DNA of 64,000 nucleotides from Lumbricus rubellus (GCA_945859605.1 OX243817.1:28913503-28977502), one strand, 5' to 3'. Counted from the first letter of the stretch, positions 11,201 through 22,477 are shown. The notes: generated from the letters alone by a model not told the origin. Made by a program: numbers and translations.

Positions 11201-13478
11201 ATTTAGTTGTAAAAATTGGTCAGCCATTTGGGATACACGTATTTCTTTTGATTTAGAATTGTATGAAAATAGTCACCTGCTTCTTGCTTTTTTTAATTAT
11301 GCTATATTTTATTTTGTTGGATTGATCAACTGCAGTATAGATTGCAGTTGATTTGCGGTAGATTTCTTATGTTCATACAAGTCTTTGTTATATTATTCGA
11401 TTTATCATGTTAAGTTATATTGCTGCAAGATGATGTTTATAGAAACTTGCACTCTGTCATGTTTTTACATTTGGTTTGTTTCAATTTTTGTTTTACTAAT
11501 TTACTAATGTAGTGTATTAAGCCTGTCCGTTCACATTTTTATAGTACAGCTCCAATTAAGTGTAGCTAATCTGCTTCCATATGTTGCACTATTCTACGAA
11601 AATGACTTCATGACTTCAACAAAAAGAGATAGATCATCATTATCCTTAGGAATTTATTCATTAATTTTGTGGGTTATCTTGCTGAAACTGTTTAGAGGTT
11701 CTATGATTTCTCAGCTTGTTACAGCTGAGCTTCTATAAATGTAGATTGTAGATGTGGTGTATGTTTTTATTGTTTTGTATACAGGTCTAGTTAAGATGCT
11801 TAAATGAACAAATAGTTGGATAGTCTCTGACTCTCTGATTTTAAGTTGAAACCAACTTTTATAACTTTCATGAAGGGTTTTATTTTGCTGCAATACATTC
11901 CAGCCATTTAGCATTAATTTATGGTCTGTTTTGAAGCCCCTAACCATAGGATGTGGAACATTGTGGATAACTTAATTTGTGACTACAATTGCACAATGTA
12001 AATGTTGAAATTTGAACTAAGCCTTCCATAATATTGTTCAACGTTAGTGTTTCATATTTGCTAACATTGCTGGCACTCAAGCAAATCTCGACTTTGACCT
12101 ACAATTGCCAGTTTGAGAACGAGATTTAATTTATTCACTGATCTGTTCATTCACCCATCTGTTTATTCACCCATCTGTTTATTCACCGATCTGTTTATTC
12201 ACCCATCTGTTCATTCACCCATCTGTTCATTCATTCATTTAGTTTACTTTCCATTCACTTCCACACATCCATCAATTCATTCAGTCGTATACATATAATT
12301 TTCATAATGTCATTGCTGCGTGACTCAGAGACTTTTTAAACATCTGCTTTAGATAATGGAATTTAACCGCAGATCTGTTAGAAATGTTATCTCAGAGAAC
12401 TTTGCAGCGCTCTGTTAATTGCTTTGCTTTTTTTTACCAGACGTACGCAGCCGAAGGTAGATTTACGTTCACGTCTCATATAGCTGGGGAGCATCAGATC
12501 TGCTTGTTCTCCAACTCGTCTGCGTGGTTTGGGGGTTCACAGTTGGTAAGTAGATTTGTCAGTCGTATGAATGTATTTGCTACTATCAGGTTTGAAGACA
12601 AGAAGTTCAGACAGACGGAGGTCAATGCCAAGCGATTTGCCAGAACAATTTTACAGTCAAAATGCTGTTGAGTTGTTATTAGAGAAAAATGATTCAATAT
12701 TTTGTTGTGCTGTTTTATATTCATTCATTCTGAGAATTTAAATAGCACCTCTTCAAGAGAGCTACTCGGAGGTGCACCCAGCCATGGCTGAAAATGTGGG
12801 ATTTGTATTGCTTACAAGTATGTGAGGAAGGCAAAAGCATCTATTGTGCATTTTGGGCTGAAGCTGTGTTAATTTGGATGAGAAGTTTGTAATTATGTCT
12901 ATGCATTTGAATGTATGTAAGCATAGATCTGTTTCTATATCTGTACATGTGCATGTATGTATACATATATGCATTGTGCACAATTGTTTGTATGTGTGTA
13001 ATACATGTATGTATATGGCACTTACTATTGCACCTTTTTAGTGCCTTAGAAATGTACTGCGTGCTGTGTACACATGTGTCATTAGGAATTTGTCATAAAG
13101 AAATGTGCTTTCTTAACTGTTGTCACAGTCACATTATGAAGTCTAGTTTGTTTTTAACATCATACAGTTAGAATAAGAATTTGTGCTCTGCATCAGATTT
13201 GGATTGCTTATTGGTAGATAAGTAGAGCTGGATTTAATATTGAAAAATGTGATTTTTTATGAGATATGCTTCTAAAGAAGTATTTTGAATGCGCTGACAT
13301 TTCTGTAGCGCGTCCATCTGGATTTGCGAGTCGGAGAAGGCACGAACGACTACGCGGAAATTGCTTCCAAGGACAAACTGTCTGAACTGCAGCTTCGCGT
13401 GAGACAACTTCTCGATCAGGTGCAGCAGATAACAAAGGAACAGAACTACCAGAGGGTCTGTGCCTAGCAAAGATGCTC

Positions 13479-13512
<34 letters not shown>

Positions 13513-13763
13513 ACTGGAATGTAAGGTTTAGGTTTCGATTTACTTTATTATTATTATTATCATTATTATTATTATTATTATTATAACCAACATTTATTTA
13601 AAAACCACTCAAGCCGAAAACAAAACAAAAAACAGAAATGTGTTCAAGCATAGAGTGCATTGTTATCGTCTCCGGGGTGTGGTGCAAAAGTTCCTCTAAA
13701 AGCAACTGCATTGAAACGTTGTGTGCAAATAGAAAGTCTCTGAAAGAGGTAGACAGTTTAAAG

Positions 13764-13813
<50 letters not shown>

Positions 13814-14759
13814 CATGCCTGTTTCGTAACATCTTGGATTTTTAGTCGGTTCATTTTTCTCTGTTTTGTGGTTAATTCTCTTAGACAGGTTTCTCAATAA
13901 TTGGGTCCGTGATATGGAATGGACTTCCGCTGTCTATACGCCTTTTGCCTAGAATTTGCTCAGATGTGTTTTATTGCAGCCTTAAACCATTCTTTTCAGC
14001 CGAGGTTGGGTCGGGTGCACTGCTGTGCAGTAACTTTGAAGAGACGCTATATAAATCTCTATAACGAACGAATGAATTCTCTAGAGCTGTCATCCGGTCC
14101 AGTAACTAGTTATTGCCCATTGCTATAGTTTTTCTTTCATCCATTCTTAATTGGTTAGTTGTTGTTTAGCAGCACTGTATCATACTTTAAAGCTACTGAG
14201 AGCGCCACTGCAGAAATTACTAATTACATAATTTAACAAAGATGAATGACATTGCCATTCTTCTTCCGCCGGTCTTGCGACTGTCACCGCCTAAGTGCGA
14301 GCTGTTTCGACGTTTTCCGTCCATTCTTCATTCATATCATTGTGACATTCATTGGAAGTATCTCACAGCACTTTTCCCATCCAATTTGTTTCCTGTTCTT
14401 TGATTTGCGAATCGCTGATTTCCTCTTTTGTGTCATATTCCATCCTAAGGATTTTTAATTATTTTACTGGATACCTGCATAATGCATATGATTTGAGGTT
14501 GTAATCTTCTGATTTTCATGTCATCTTTGTTTTTGTTCATTGCCACAGCTGCTACCTTTACATATTGATTAATGATTTGATACTTGATAGTCTTCTATTG
14601 TGCTAGTACTGCTCTTCTTTTGTTAAATTTATTGAACTGTTATTTCTGAGAAGGATGTATTAACTGAGCAGTTGTTTGTGAAAGGTTTACAAAAGGATTT
14701 CCCAAAGTTGACTCATGATTTCAATCCAGTGGGCTGTTATATAAATGGGCAAAGCTGGC

Positions 14760-14791
<32 letters not shown>

Positions 14792-15296
14792 ATATACTGA
14801 ATATATGCAAAGCGTATCGATCGTTTCAATTGTGGTTGTATGGAGCATATTGACTTTCTGCTGTTTGCAGTTTGAATCTAAGGCCTTGCTTTGATAATTT
14901 AGGAACTCGATTGAAAATTTTCAAGGATTATTGTGGCTGCATTGTAAGCCTCTTTCGCTTTGGGATATGGTACTTTGCCCATTTATATAAAACAGTGAAC
15001 GTTGAAAATGAGTCAACTTTTGGAAATCCGAGTGTAGACCTTTTACAAAGAACTGCTCTGCATCTTCAGTTTATATGTCATCCTTGGTGTTTTGTGATAG
15101 GTGGTTTACATCTCACCAGCCTACATTGCATGTTTTTCAATTACAGACGAGAGAGGAAAGATTTCGCCAGACAAGTGAGAGTACGAACCAGAGAGTGCTG
15201 TGGTGGGCAATCGCACAGACCATCATTCTTCTCGTAACCGGGTTCGGCCAGATGCGTCATCTGAAGAGCTTCTTTGAGGCGAAGAAGCTCGTGTGA
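7133..15296 (+). CDS. TMED9: TMED4/TMED9-type p24 cargo receptor (whole gene, five coding exons per transcript)
   Basis: Coding exons are 7133-7274, 10644-10759 (2a) or 10948-11066 (2b), 12441-12545, 13309-13455 and 15147-15296, all with GT-AG borders and matching phases. The product is 219 aa (2a) or 220 aa (2b), close to vertebrate TMED4/9. It has a signal peptide (about 1-23), a lumenal GOLD domain with the conserved pair Cys35 and Cys107, a coiled coil (about 135-170), one membrane span (about 187-205) and a cytosolic tail ending [10 protein letters not shown] and the di-lysine bind COPII and COPI coats; p24 proteins cycle between ER and Golgi as cargo receptors for GPI-anchored and other secretory proteins. 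The ATG at 7133 is chosen because it starts a clean signal peptide; an upstream in-frame ATG at 7043 would add 30 unlikely residues. TMED9 versus TMED4 is uncertain, since invertebrates usually have one gene for both. Confidence 0.95.
7541..7797 (+). repeat. Left terminal inverted repeat of the TTAA element
   Basis: 257 bp matching the reverse complement of 9722-9978 with a single visible mismatch (GACGGCCGG here versus GACGGTCGG in the partner). Confidence 0.92.
8115..9184 (+). CDS. Cargo protein of the TTAA element (uncharacterised, Zn-ligand and NLS motifs)
   Basis: Two exons fit: 8115-8211 (donor GTAATT) and 8712-9184 (acceptor ATTGCAG), joining in phase to give 189 aa. The N-terminus starts [13 protein letters not shown]. 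The second exon opens with PPKKRKS, a classical monopartite nuclear localisation signal. An acidic/polar linker follows, then a compact C-terminal module: [44 protein letters not shown] and finally [15 protein letters not shown]. The CxxC plus CV and His/Cys residues suggest zinc binding. I recall similar C-terminal modules in many uncharacterised proteins of cnidarians, molluscs and echinoderms, but no function is known to me. The frame is unbroken across both exons. Because the gene lies wholly inside the element, it is either captured cargo or an accessory protein of the mobile element. Confidence 0.75.
8230..8275. repeat. (TA)n microsatellite
   Basis: Pure TA dinucleotide run in the intron of the cargo gene. 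Confidence 0.95.
9403..9450 (-). repeat. LINE/SINE 3'-end motif (TATATAGCGCC type)
   Basis: TATATAGCGCCTCTTCAAG followed by CTACTCAGAGGTGG is the reverse complement of a dispersed 3' tail. Related copies occur at 12736, 13990-14065 (+), 38580, 54110-54165 (+) and 63541. Tails ending GGCGCTATATAAAT are common to L2/CR1-related LINEs and their SINEs. Confidence 0.6.
9722..9978 (-). repeat. Right terminal inverted repeat of the TTAA element
   Basis: Inverted partner of 7541-7797, ending ACCTAGGCCT directly before TTAA. Confidence 0.92.
10644..10759 (+). CDS. TMED9: TMED alternative exon 2a
   Basis: 116 nt with acceptor TTTTAG and donor GTAAGA, encoding 39 residues beginning GNYKVEMFD, with [19 protein letters not shown] at the end. 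This matches the central GOLD segment of TMED4/9 (GNY...GLGMFVEVKDPEDKV). It starts in phase 1 and ends in phase 0. Confidence 0.92.
10948..11066 (+). CDS. TMED9: TMED alternative exon 2b
   Basis: 119 nt with acceptor ATTTCAG and donor GTAAAA, encoding 40 residues beginning GHYKLLVFD and ending [16 protein letters not shown]. It corresponds to the same GOLD segment as exon 2a, 188 bp downstream, with the same border phases. Including both exons would shift the frame, so a productive mRNA can use only one. Confidence 0.92.
11067..12440 (+). other. TMED intron 2
   Basis: No nested gene seen. A short minisatellite of about 14-bp units (ATTCACCCATCTGTT type) occupies about 12130-12235. Confidence 0.7.
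12130..12235. repeat. 14-bp minisatellite
   Basis: Seven or so imperfect copies of TTCACCCATCTGTT. Confidence 0.85.
12441..12545 (+). CDS. TMED9: TMED exon 3
   Basis: 35 codons encoding EGRFTFTSH and [11 protein letters not shown], the most conserved GOLD strand with the second disulfide cysteine. Acceptor TTACCAG, donor GTAAGT, phase 0 at both ends. Confidence 0.94.
13309..13455 (+). CDS. TMED9: TMED exon 4 (end of GOLD domain and coiled coil)
   Basis: 49 codons: [31 protein letters not shown] and ending KEQNYQR. Heptad-like Leu/Val spacing marks the coiled coil used for p24 hetero-oligomers. The donor is GTCTGT, a weak but legal GT site. Confidence 0.93.
13481..13583. repeat. (TTA)n tracts with a short unique island
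   Basis: Two TTA tracts (13481-13510 and 13547-13583) are separated by about 36 bp of unique sequence. The right tract is the 3' tail of the truncated LINE copy that follows on the minus strand. Confidence 0.9.
13584..13763 (-). mobile_element. Ultra-short copy of a TAA-associated LINE with predicted restriction-like endonuclease (copy D)
   Basis: On the minus strand about 180 bp encode [20 protein letters not shown], then a short tail and a stop at 13644-13646. This is the extreme C-terminus of the LINE protein found at 34.2-36.8 kb and is nearly identical to copy B there. About 60 bp of 3' UTR follow, then a (TAA)n tail. (TAA)n also flanks the truncated 5' side. It lies in TMED intron 4. 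Confidence 0.85.
13764..13815. repeat. (ATT)n tract
   Basis: Pure ATT repeat adjoining the 5' truncation point of LINE copy D. Confidence 0.95.
13900..14065 (+). repeat. LINE/SINE 3' tail remnant
   Basis: The segment ends GAAGAGACGCTATATAAATC, the plus-strand version of the dispersed GCGCTATATAAAT tail. Upstream sequence resembles decayed LINE ORF2 C-terminus and 3' UTR, but cannot be assigned further. Confidence 0.5.
14758..14800. repeat. (TA)n microsatellite
   Basis: TATATA run with TATG interruptions in TMED intron 4. Confidence 0.9.
15147..15296 (+). CDS. TMED9: TMED exon 5 (membrane span, coat-binding tail, stop)
   Basis: Starts [17 protein letters not shown], then a membrane segment ([19 protein letters not shown]) and the tail [14 protein letters not shown] before TGA at 15294-15296. 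The tail is identical to the vertebrate TMED9 C-terminus as I know it. Confidence 0.96.
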   Translation, partial: TREERFRQTSESTNQRVLWWAIAQTIILLVTGFGQMRHLKSFFEAKKLV

Positions 15297-16112
15297 GGAG
15301 GAGTGCCGTTCGTTTTGTAGTGCAGTAGGTTGTTAGCCTTAACTCTTTAATGCCGATATGGTAGTAAATGGTATGTGACATCTATACCCTCCGGCATTAA
15401 AGGGTTTTAAAGCAGCTAACTCCATTCTGATATTAAAATCCTTATGGCCGCAAATCCAATATAATATATGGTTTTGAATTGATATTTTTTTCTGTGTACA
15501 TTTTTTAGTTGTGTGACATCATTTTGCTCAGTTTCGTTGCCAATTGATACCCTGCTTAAGTTGAACTGAAGATTGCTTTCCGAGTTTTGGAGAATTTTCT
15601 GAAGCTGTGCTTATGACGACGGTTGAGGCCTTAGTAGACTGTGCCAACTTGTTGGAAGGTTCAGAAAACAGCAAAGCTTCTTTGGAGAAGTGGTTTTTTT
15701 AATATGTTTAAAATTCCGTATGTAGTTGTGAGTGATTTGCTGAGACTTCGTATTGTATCTGAAATGGCCTGAGGAGCTTGATCAAATCCTGGGCTGGTGA
15801 TTGCATATGGCATCTTATGATCTGATGCTAGTACACAATTAATGGCAATGAGATAAATAATGCCGCAATTTGGAAAATTTTAGTGTACAAACAGAAAAGC
15901 ATTGGATAGTTATTTGGTTGGCCAATATGCAGCCTTTATTGACTTGTCAAAGCTTTGATGGGGAGTGACCTAGTTTTATGGAACTGAAATTAAAAATAAT
16001 TTTGAAGACTTTTATACATGTGTCTCAAAGCAGTTGTCTTTGCCAAAACATTATGTACGAGCCACATGCGTAATTATGTGTATCTAAATCAGTATGATAA
16101 TGTATAAATAAA
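15297..16112 (+). other. TMED9: TMED 3' UTR (predicted)
   Basis: AT-rich sequence from the stop codon to the first good AATAAA. The exact cleavage site is unknown. Confidence 0.55.
16107..16112 (+). promoter_or_regulatory. Candidate polyadenylation signal AATAAA
   Basis: First canonical AATAAA noticed after the TMED stop codon, about 810 bp downstream, followed by a T-rich stretch. Confidence 0.5.
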
Positions 16113-18739
16113 AAACATTGACATGTCATTACGTCATTTTTACTGGAAGTCAGATCCGGTATCAAGCAAGTGATGATTTTTCCTTTCAAAGATAATGTGT
16201 TTCAAAGTTAAAACAGATTTGAAATAATATATCATATGTACTTAACCATGTTGTATCGGCTTTTTGTGTCATATATCATGAAGATAAGATGTTCTGGTTT
16301 TGATGGATAGAAAAGCTTTCAAGGCCTGTTTTGCAACGGCATTAGATAAACGATTTTGTTTTACTTTCTTACTCGATGGTATCGCGGTTGTCTTAGTTAC
16401 GTTTGTCAGGTATGAATTCTTATGTTATTAATCTTTGGTGACAGTGTGTTCAACACAAAAAATTTAATAATTCTAAATTTTAATAATCAAATTGAAGTTT
16501 TGTGTTGAAGTTAGTTTGCTGTAGATGTAATGGATTTTTGTCACTTTGGTTGCCTCTGTCTTTGTCTGTGTGCTGTGCTTTTGGTGAACTCTTCATTTTG
16601 CTGCTGAATAATTTGGACAAATGTTTTGCCGATGATATTTTCCTTCATACTCTTTGGATATTAGAGATATTTTTGTTACGTACTCGCTGCATGTTGCGGC
16701 CGTCTGACGATGAAAACTGAAATCTGTATTGACGTATTGCATTTTTGAAGTTGTGCATTTCCAGATTGTGATAAGTGAATTTGCTTTCGGTAGCTTCAGC
16801 CATCCGTGACATTTTAATGCAACCTGTAGCTGTATAAGACTTCTAAGACATGTTATGGTTATGCAGACTTGATGAGTTAAAATTGGAAGAATATGATCTT
16901 GTGGGGCTGGAACCTGATCAAAAGGACATAATATGCAAAAAATTACATGTGGTATAAATGACAAAAGTAAAAAATGACATGAGGAACAGATGATACAATG
17001 GAAAAAATGACACAAGAAAAAATGACACTTGTAAGGAACAAATGACGCAAAGGGAAAAATGGCACAACACAAGGAACAAATGACACAAGGAACAAATGAC
17101 GCAAAGGGAAAAATGACACAACACAAGATATAATTACACAATGGGCTGGATGTGCTTAGGTTGAGAGAATATGAACAGTGCATGTTAATTAATTAATATT
17201 TCTTGAAGAGATGGGATTATTGTTTTTAGATGACAAGCATGAGGAGTGATAGTGCGGTTTGAAACTTACTATGAAGTTTCTTTGTATCTGCTGGACTTGA
17301 CCATGGAAAAAGTTCTCAAACAGGTGTAATGATTATTTTGGCATAATTTTATGCTGCAGAGTTCTATACACAATTCACGGTTATACAGTAAACTGTGTCA
17401 CTTTGAAATTCTGGACAAATGAATGGGTATCATATCCACCTGTTATTTGTAAATAAAAAGTATGTTGGCTCCATACACAGTGGCGGCGTGGCGCAATAGT
17501 GGAGTATTTAATTATGAAATTCATTTCTGACTAAAGGCCTCAGAGGATGTGGTTATGATTTGATGTACATGTAAGAAGGTAAAATCCACCCCACCCCGTG
17601 TTCCTATTCGAATTTAGGGAGGTTCTGGTTTGCTGCTGTACCTCCCTTGAGCCATCAATGAATTCTTGCTTCCCTGAGAAACACTCTGCCGCCGTCGAGC
17701 AGCGTCAATGTCAACCATTCATTTGAATTAATGAAACCCTGAGTGTGATGGCTTTGCATAGTCCTCAGACTATATATCTACGGGGAAATCATATACAACT
17801 GGGTCAATTTCTACAGATAAGGCCAGAGAGTAAACGTAAAAGCTTCCTGTCTTTATTCCCAATGTGATAATAATAGTTGGGCCCTCATTTCATGTTCCGG
17901 CTCTTAAGCTGGTAATGGCCGAATTCCAGTTAAGGTTAGGTCTTGCTGGATACGAATGAGGGGTAGGCCTATCCATGAGCCTACCACATCACAGCGTAAT
18001 CGTATCGTAAACGTCTACGGCGCCACTTAAAAACCAAGCGCATTGCAACAGCGTGTATACACATGGGCGTTTCGCTGGGTAGGAGGAGGAGTTGTCGAAA
18101 GCGTGCACCTGTACAAATGTAGATCAGTCTCTGGTTGGTGAATGAGTCAAGGATACACAGTGAACCTGTCAAGAGTCGTATACGGATTAATCCACTCAGC
18201 AGGCATAACCCCCACACGTGTAGACCTAGCAATTACCGACCAGCAGCACATTAGTAGGAGATCAGCAACATGTCGCTTTACGACGTGAAGTGAACAGCAA
18301 AGAAAGGTGATGCACGGTGAGTCTTATAAACAGATCTAAATTCTGACTCACCACAGAGGGCTCTGCTCTCCTCTCTAAGTTGGCCTTTAACTCGGTCTGT
18401 ATAATATTTGTAAACGACCCATTTTTAAGCTTCCGCAACTGTTCTGTCTTCCCTCAGAAACTGCGTAAAAATGGCGGATCGCTGGAGTTGTTTCCCTTTT
18501 CAGTTGCTGTCAACGCTCCAGTGCGTACCCTCCCTCTTCTCCTCGACCTCCAACAGAGGTCAATCACCCGTCGAAGGTCTACCACCACCAGAGGTCAAAG
18601 CTTGAGCTGGAGTCGCTTTGACATGGTAGTAATTCCTACATTAACCATTGACACAAGCTTCCGTAGCCTAAGGCGATTTGTCTGACATAAACTGTAGCCT
18701 ATGTCTCCGTTTCCAGCTGCCATGATTTCTTAGTCTCTC
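16113..18739. other. Intergenic region downstream of TMED
   Basis: No supported gene. A minisatellite of AAATGACACAAGGAAC-type units lies at about 16955-17135. At about 17480-17760 a GTGGCGCAATAGTGG box looks like a tRNA-derived SINE head, but no clean B box follows, so it is left unassigned. Confidence 0.5.
16955..17135. repeat. Degenerate AAATGACAC minisatellite
   Basis: Repeated AAATGACAC, AAGGAAC and GCAAAGGGAAA blocks with irregular spacing of about 15-40 bp. Confidence 0.8.
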
Positions 18740-18868
18740 TCTTCAGTCTCAGGTCTGCCCTTCTGTTTGTCTCTGTCTGCCTGTGTCTCTGTTTGTCTCA
18801 GTATTTGTCTCTCTGTCTCTGCTTATCTCTGTCTGTCTCTGTCTGTCTCTGTCTGCTTCTGTCTGTTC

Positions 18869-18958
<90 letters not shown>

Positions 18959-19010
18959 ATCAGTCTGTCTGTCTGCCTGCCCTGTCTGTCTGTCTGTCTA
19001 TCTCCATGGG
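18740..19010. repeat. (CTGT)n microsatellite
   Basis: CT/TGTC-rich run with a pure TGTC core at about 18870-18958. Confidence 0.95.
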
Positions 19011-19547
19011 CCTACTGTCTGACTTCTAATTTAGTCCTCTTCCATCTCTCTCTGCTCGCTTTTCTTTCCATCTCTCTCTGCTCGCTTTTCTTTCCATCTG
19101 TCTCCTTCTTAACACCTTCCTCTATTTCCTCCCACTCTCTTTTACTGCCATTACCTTTCTCCTGTCTTTTCCTATCCTTAGCGACCTCTGTCTACCTTAG
19201 GCCTATATATGTTTGGACGGCCAAAACATTTGACCTAAATTTCAACCTCCCACCAGCCCAATAGATAAACCATAGAAAAATTTTCTACCTACACTGACTA
19301 CCGGTAAAAGAAATTTCCCAGATCCTGTTTTTCTCGCTTTGTCGATTTCAACACCACAGTCGTGAAGAAGACTTACAATTAATGCACCCATTTGTCTTGC
19401 CATGAACCACGATGACACATGACGTCCTGAAAGATATTCGTCACGAGGTATACAACCCAAGGACAGAACACTATAGAATCGAAGAGAACTCGGTAAACAT
19501 TAAGTTGATAGGTCTACCGTCTAAGTGGATAATCACAATGACTAATT

Positions 19548-19975
19548 AGTTGGCGGACTGCCTGACTGACTGGTTGACTGACTGACTGACTGATTGATTG
19601 ACTGGCTGACTGATTGACTGGCTGGCTGCATGACTGACTGGCTGACTGATTGACTGGCTGGCTGCATGACTGACTGGCTGGCTGACTTACCGACTGGCCG
19701 ACTAGCTGACTGCCCGACTGGCTGACTGATTGACTGGCTGGCTGGCTGGCTGGCTGCATGACTGACTGGCTGGCTGACTTACCGACTAGCTGACTGGCTG
19801 ACTGATTGACTGGCTGGCTGACTGGCTGACTGGCTGGCTGACTTACCGACTGGCCGACTATAGCTGACTGCCCGACTGGCTGACTGATTGACTGACTGGC
19901 TGGCTGGCTGACTGATTGTCTGACTGAGTGGCTGGCTGACCGACCGACCGACTGGCCGACTAGCTGACTGCCTGA
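19548..19975. repeat. GACTGGCTGACT minisatellite with higher-order units
   Basis: More than 400 bp built from the tetramers GACT, GGCT and GATT. Larger blocks such as CTGACTTACCGACTGGCCGACTA recur three or four times, so a higher-order repeat is superimposed on the 4-bp unit. Confidence 0.93.
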
Positions 19976-20195
19976 TTGAGCAGAAAGGCTATAGAATGCA
20001 GTTGCTATTCCTTGTATACTTCAACTCGATGACGTTGTGTGTAATCAGTTGCCACAGTAGTACCCTATGCACGTGCGTTTGGCACTCAGAGCCCTCTATG
20101 ACATCTATGTGCAAATTATTGTGCATGGCCCTCTTCATCAAACTGAGATCATCTTTGATTTGACATCTCACTTTATTCATTATGCCGCTGACTAA

Positions 20196-20227
20196 TTTAT
20201 TGATTGATTGATTGATTGATTGTTTAC

Positions 20228-20263
<36 letters not shown>

Positions 20264-20266
20264 GAG
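20196..20266. repeat. (ATTG)n microsatellite
   Basis: ATTG tetranucleotide run with one interruption. Confidence 0.95.
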
Positions 20267-20328
20267 AATTGAAATTACCGTGGGATGTAGGCCTACGCCT
20301 AATTCTTCCTTCGGCTTTCGGGTTCTGA

Positions 20329-20407
20329 TGGCGAGTCTCCGCCAACTGTTTGAGACTCCGCCAACTGTTTGAGACTCCGCCAACTGTTTGAGACTCCGCC
20401 AACTGTT
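20329..20407. repeat. 19-bp tandem repeat, four copies
   Basis: GCCAACTGTTTGAGACTCC repeated head to tail about four times almost without change. Confidence 0.95.
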
Positions 20408-20409
20408 CC

Positions 20410-21177
20410 TTCAATTGTCACAGTCCTAAAGAAACAGCTCTTCATTCTAACTAGGCCTATAGTATATAGTCTATAGTCATGTCTACATCTTGGTTTGTTT
20501 CCATTCCGTATATATTATACATGCACACGTGTTTTTTTATATACAGTTAGTTGTTAAAAAGCACGAAAAAGTTCAGAGTCAACTTAAAAATAAAATGTCA
20601 AAATTAAGTGGAAAACAGCATGCGCTTCAGCATAATCTATCAGTCACAGATGTTTTCTTGCATAGTAAGCTGATGCTAAATGGCTAAACAACTCTTTTGG
20701 CAGCTATAATAGTAGGCCTACACCGAGGAAGCCTTCACAGATATAGAGTAGGCTATAGGCCTAGTCTATTTCTTGAAGTAGGCCTACCAATGAAGAAGTG
20801 CATCAAACATAGGAATACCCTATTATAGGCTAGGCCTATGTATAATTGTATATGCAGGTCGATTGAAACCATTCCTTTGTCGGAATAGGCCTATAAAATA
20901 CATAGGCCTATACTTGAAGATAAGTATATATAGCTACCGGAGGATGATTGTAGATCAACCACAAAGATTTGCCATGTGAGTTTTGACCACCATAATTAAA
21001 TAATATACGTGTGCACATCATAATTATATATATCTGTGTATATATAAGAATATATATATATATACACACTTCGGTTTGCGTTGGCACAGCGCCAGAGGTG
21101 AGATGGAGAGAGTTCTCACGATTCGGAATCGGTCGTTCGTCCCATTATATATATTTGTATATATATATTTATATATA
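20410..21177. other. Unassigned AT-rich interval
   Basis: No gene recognised. Dense TAGGCCTA motifs occur at 20700-20930 and TA-rich runs at 21020-21175, next to the mariner insertion site. Confidence 0.5.
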
Positions 21178-22477
21178 TACGAGGGTTGATCAATAAGTAG
21201 TGAGAAAAATATATTAGACAGCAAATCTGGACCAAATTTTTTATATAGTTTTTCGACATAATCTCTTTGAAGTTCAACACATTTTTCCCAGCGATGTTCA
21301 AGTTTTTTTACACCCTCCAGGAAGAGAGTTTCATCCAGCCCCTGAAACCAGTCATTTATGGCATGGATAACACTTTCATCAGTGTCAAATTTCTGTCCGC
21401 AAAGCGAATCTTTCAGATAGCGAAACAGATGGAAGTCAGACGATGCCAGGTCTGAAGAATAGGGTGGGTGTTGTAGCAGTTCGAAGCCGCACTCGCGAAT
21501 TGCAGTCATTGCAACAGACGAGGTGTGAGCTGGAGCATTGTCCTGATGAAACACGATACCTTGACGCAACTTCCCTCGACATTTTTCCTTAATAGCCACG
21601 TGAAGTTTTCGGATTAACTGGGCATAGTAGACACCCGTGATAGTCTTTCCACGCTCCAAGTAGTTAATCATCAAAATACCTTCACTGTCCCAAAATACGG
21701 ATGCCATAACGTTACCCGTTGATGCAATTTTGCGGAATTTGACCGGTGTCGGGAATTGACGTGCTTCCACTCCATACTCTGCAGTTTTGTCTCGGGATCA
21801 AAGTGGGGAGCCCAAATCTCATCCATAGTGACATATCTGCGTAGAAACTTTGCCTGGTCTTCTCTAAAAAGGTAGAGATTTTCACGAGAAGTTGTTAGTC
21901 GGACTTGCTTGTTTTCATGCGTTAACATTCGTGGAACTCATCGAGCACAGACCTTGTTGTACCCCAAAATGTCTGTAATAATATGATGGGTTGTGCCGTA
22001 CGACAACTTCAAACAATATGCTACATTTCTAATATTAACCCGCCGATCTTTCTGTATCAGATCCTGGACGAATTGGACGTTTTTGTTGGTACAGGTCTCA
22101 ATAGGGTGGCCAGAACGGTGCTCGTCTTCAGTTGATTGCCTACCGCGATTAAATTCAGCTACCCACCGATAGACTGTAGCCTGTGAAGGGGCATTGTCCC
22201 TTAAAACCTTCTTCATGTCCGTTACAATCTCATTTTGAGTAAATCCTTTTAAATGCAAATATTTAATAACCGCACGTTTCTCGTTTTTATCCATTATTTA
22301 CAACAGCCGCTGGGTAGACGGCTTCCGGCGGTTGCCTAGCAACCACAGTAATGGCCCACGTGACCATTTAACAATAAAAACTCTGCTAAATAAGTAAGCT
22401 AGTAAATAAAAATAAAAATTCTGCAAAAAACAGCTGTCTAATATATTTTTCTCATTACTTATTGATCAACCCTCGTA
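21178..22477. mobile_element. mariner-family DNA transposon with TA duplication
   Basis: The element proper is 21180-22475 (1296 bp), flanked by TA at both ends. The terminal inverted repeats begin CGAGGGTTGATCAATAAGTA and extend about 41 bp with one mismatch (GTAGTGAG versus GTAATGAG). One transposase gene fills the interior on the minus strand. Element size, TA duplication and a DD34D transposase all fit mariner. The near-identical ends indicate a relatively young copy. Confidence 0.96.
21192..22294 (-). pseudogene. mariner transposase, broken by one stop and one frameshift
   Basis: The start Met is at 22294 (MDKNEKRAVIKYLHLKGF). The N-terminal HTH region runs through ATVYRWVAEFNRGR. A TGG-to-TGA type nonsense codon follows VCAR near 21938, after which the same frame resumes with VPRMLTHENK and continues to the first catalytic Asp in VTMDEIW. 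Near 21765 the frame shifts, between MEWKH and ARQFPTPVKF. The remaining core has the second Asp in HQDNAPAHTS and the third in SSDFHLF, with 34 residues between them, as expected for DD34D. The frame then reads through the terminal repeat (FSLLIDQPS) and past the element end. Both lesions make this copy non-functional. Confidence 0.94.

Noticed and set aside
17480..17760. tRNA-derived SINE
   Set aside because: An A-box-like GTGGCGCAATAGTGG is seen but no convincing B box or tail; left unassigned.
18380..18685. 101-codon ORF
   Set aside because: No recognisable motif or splice partner; probably chance.
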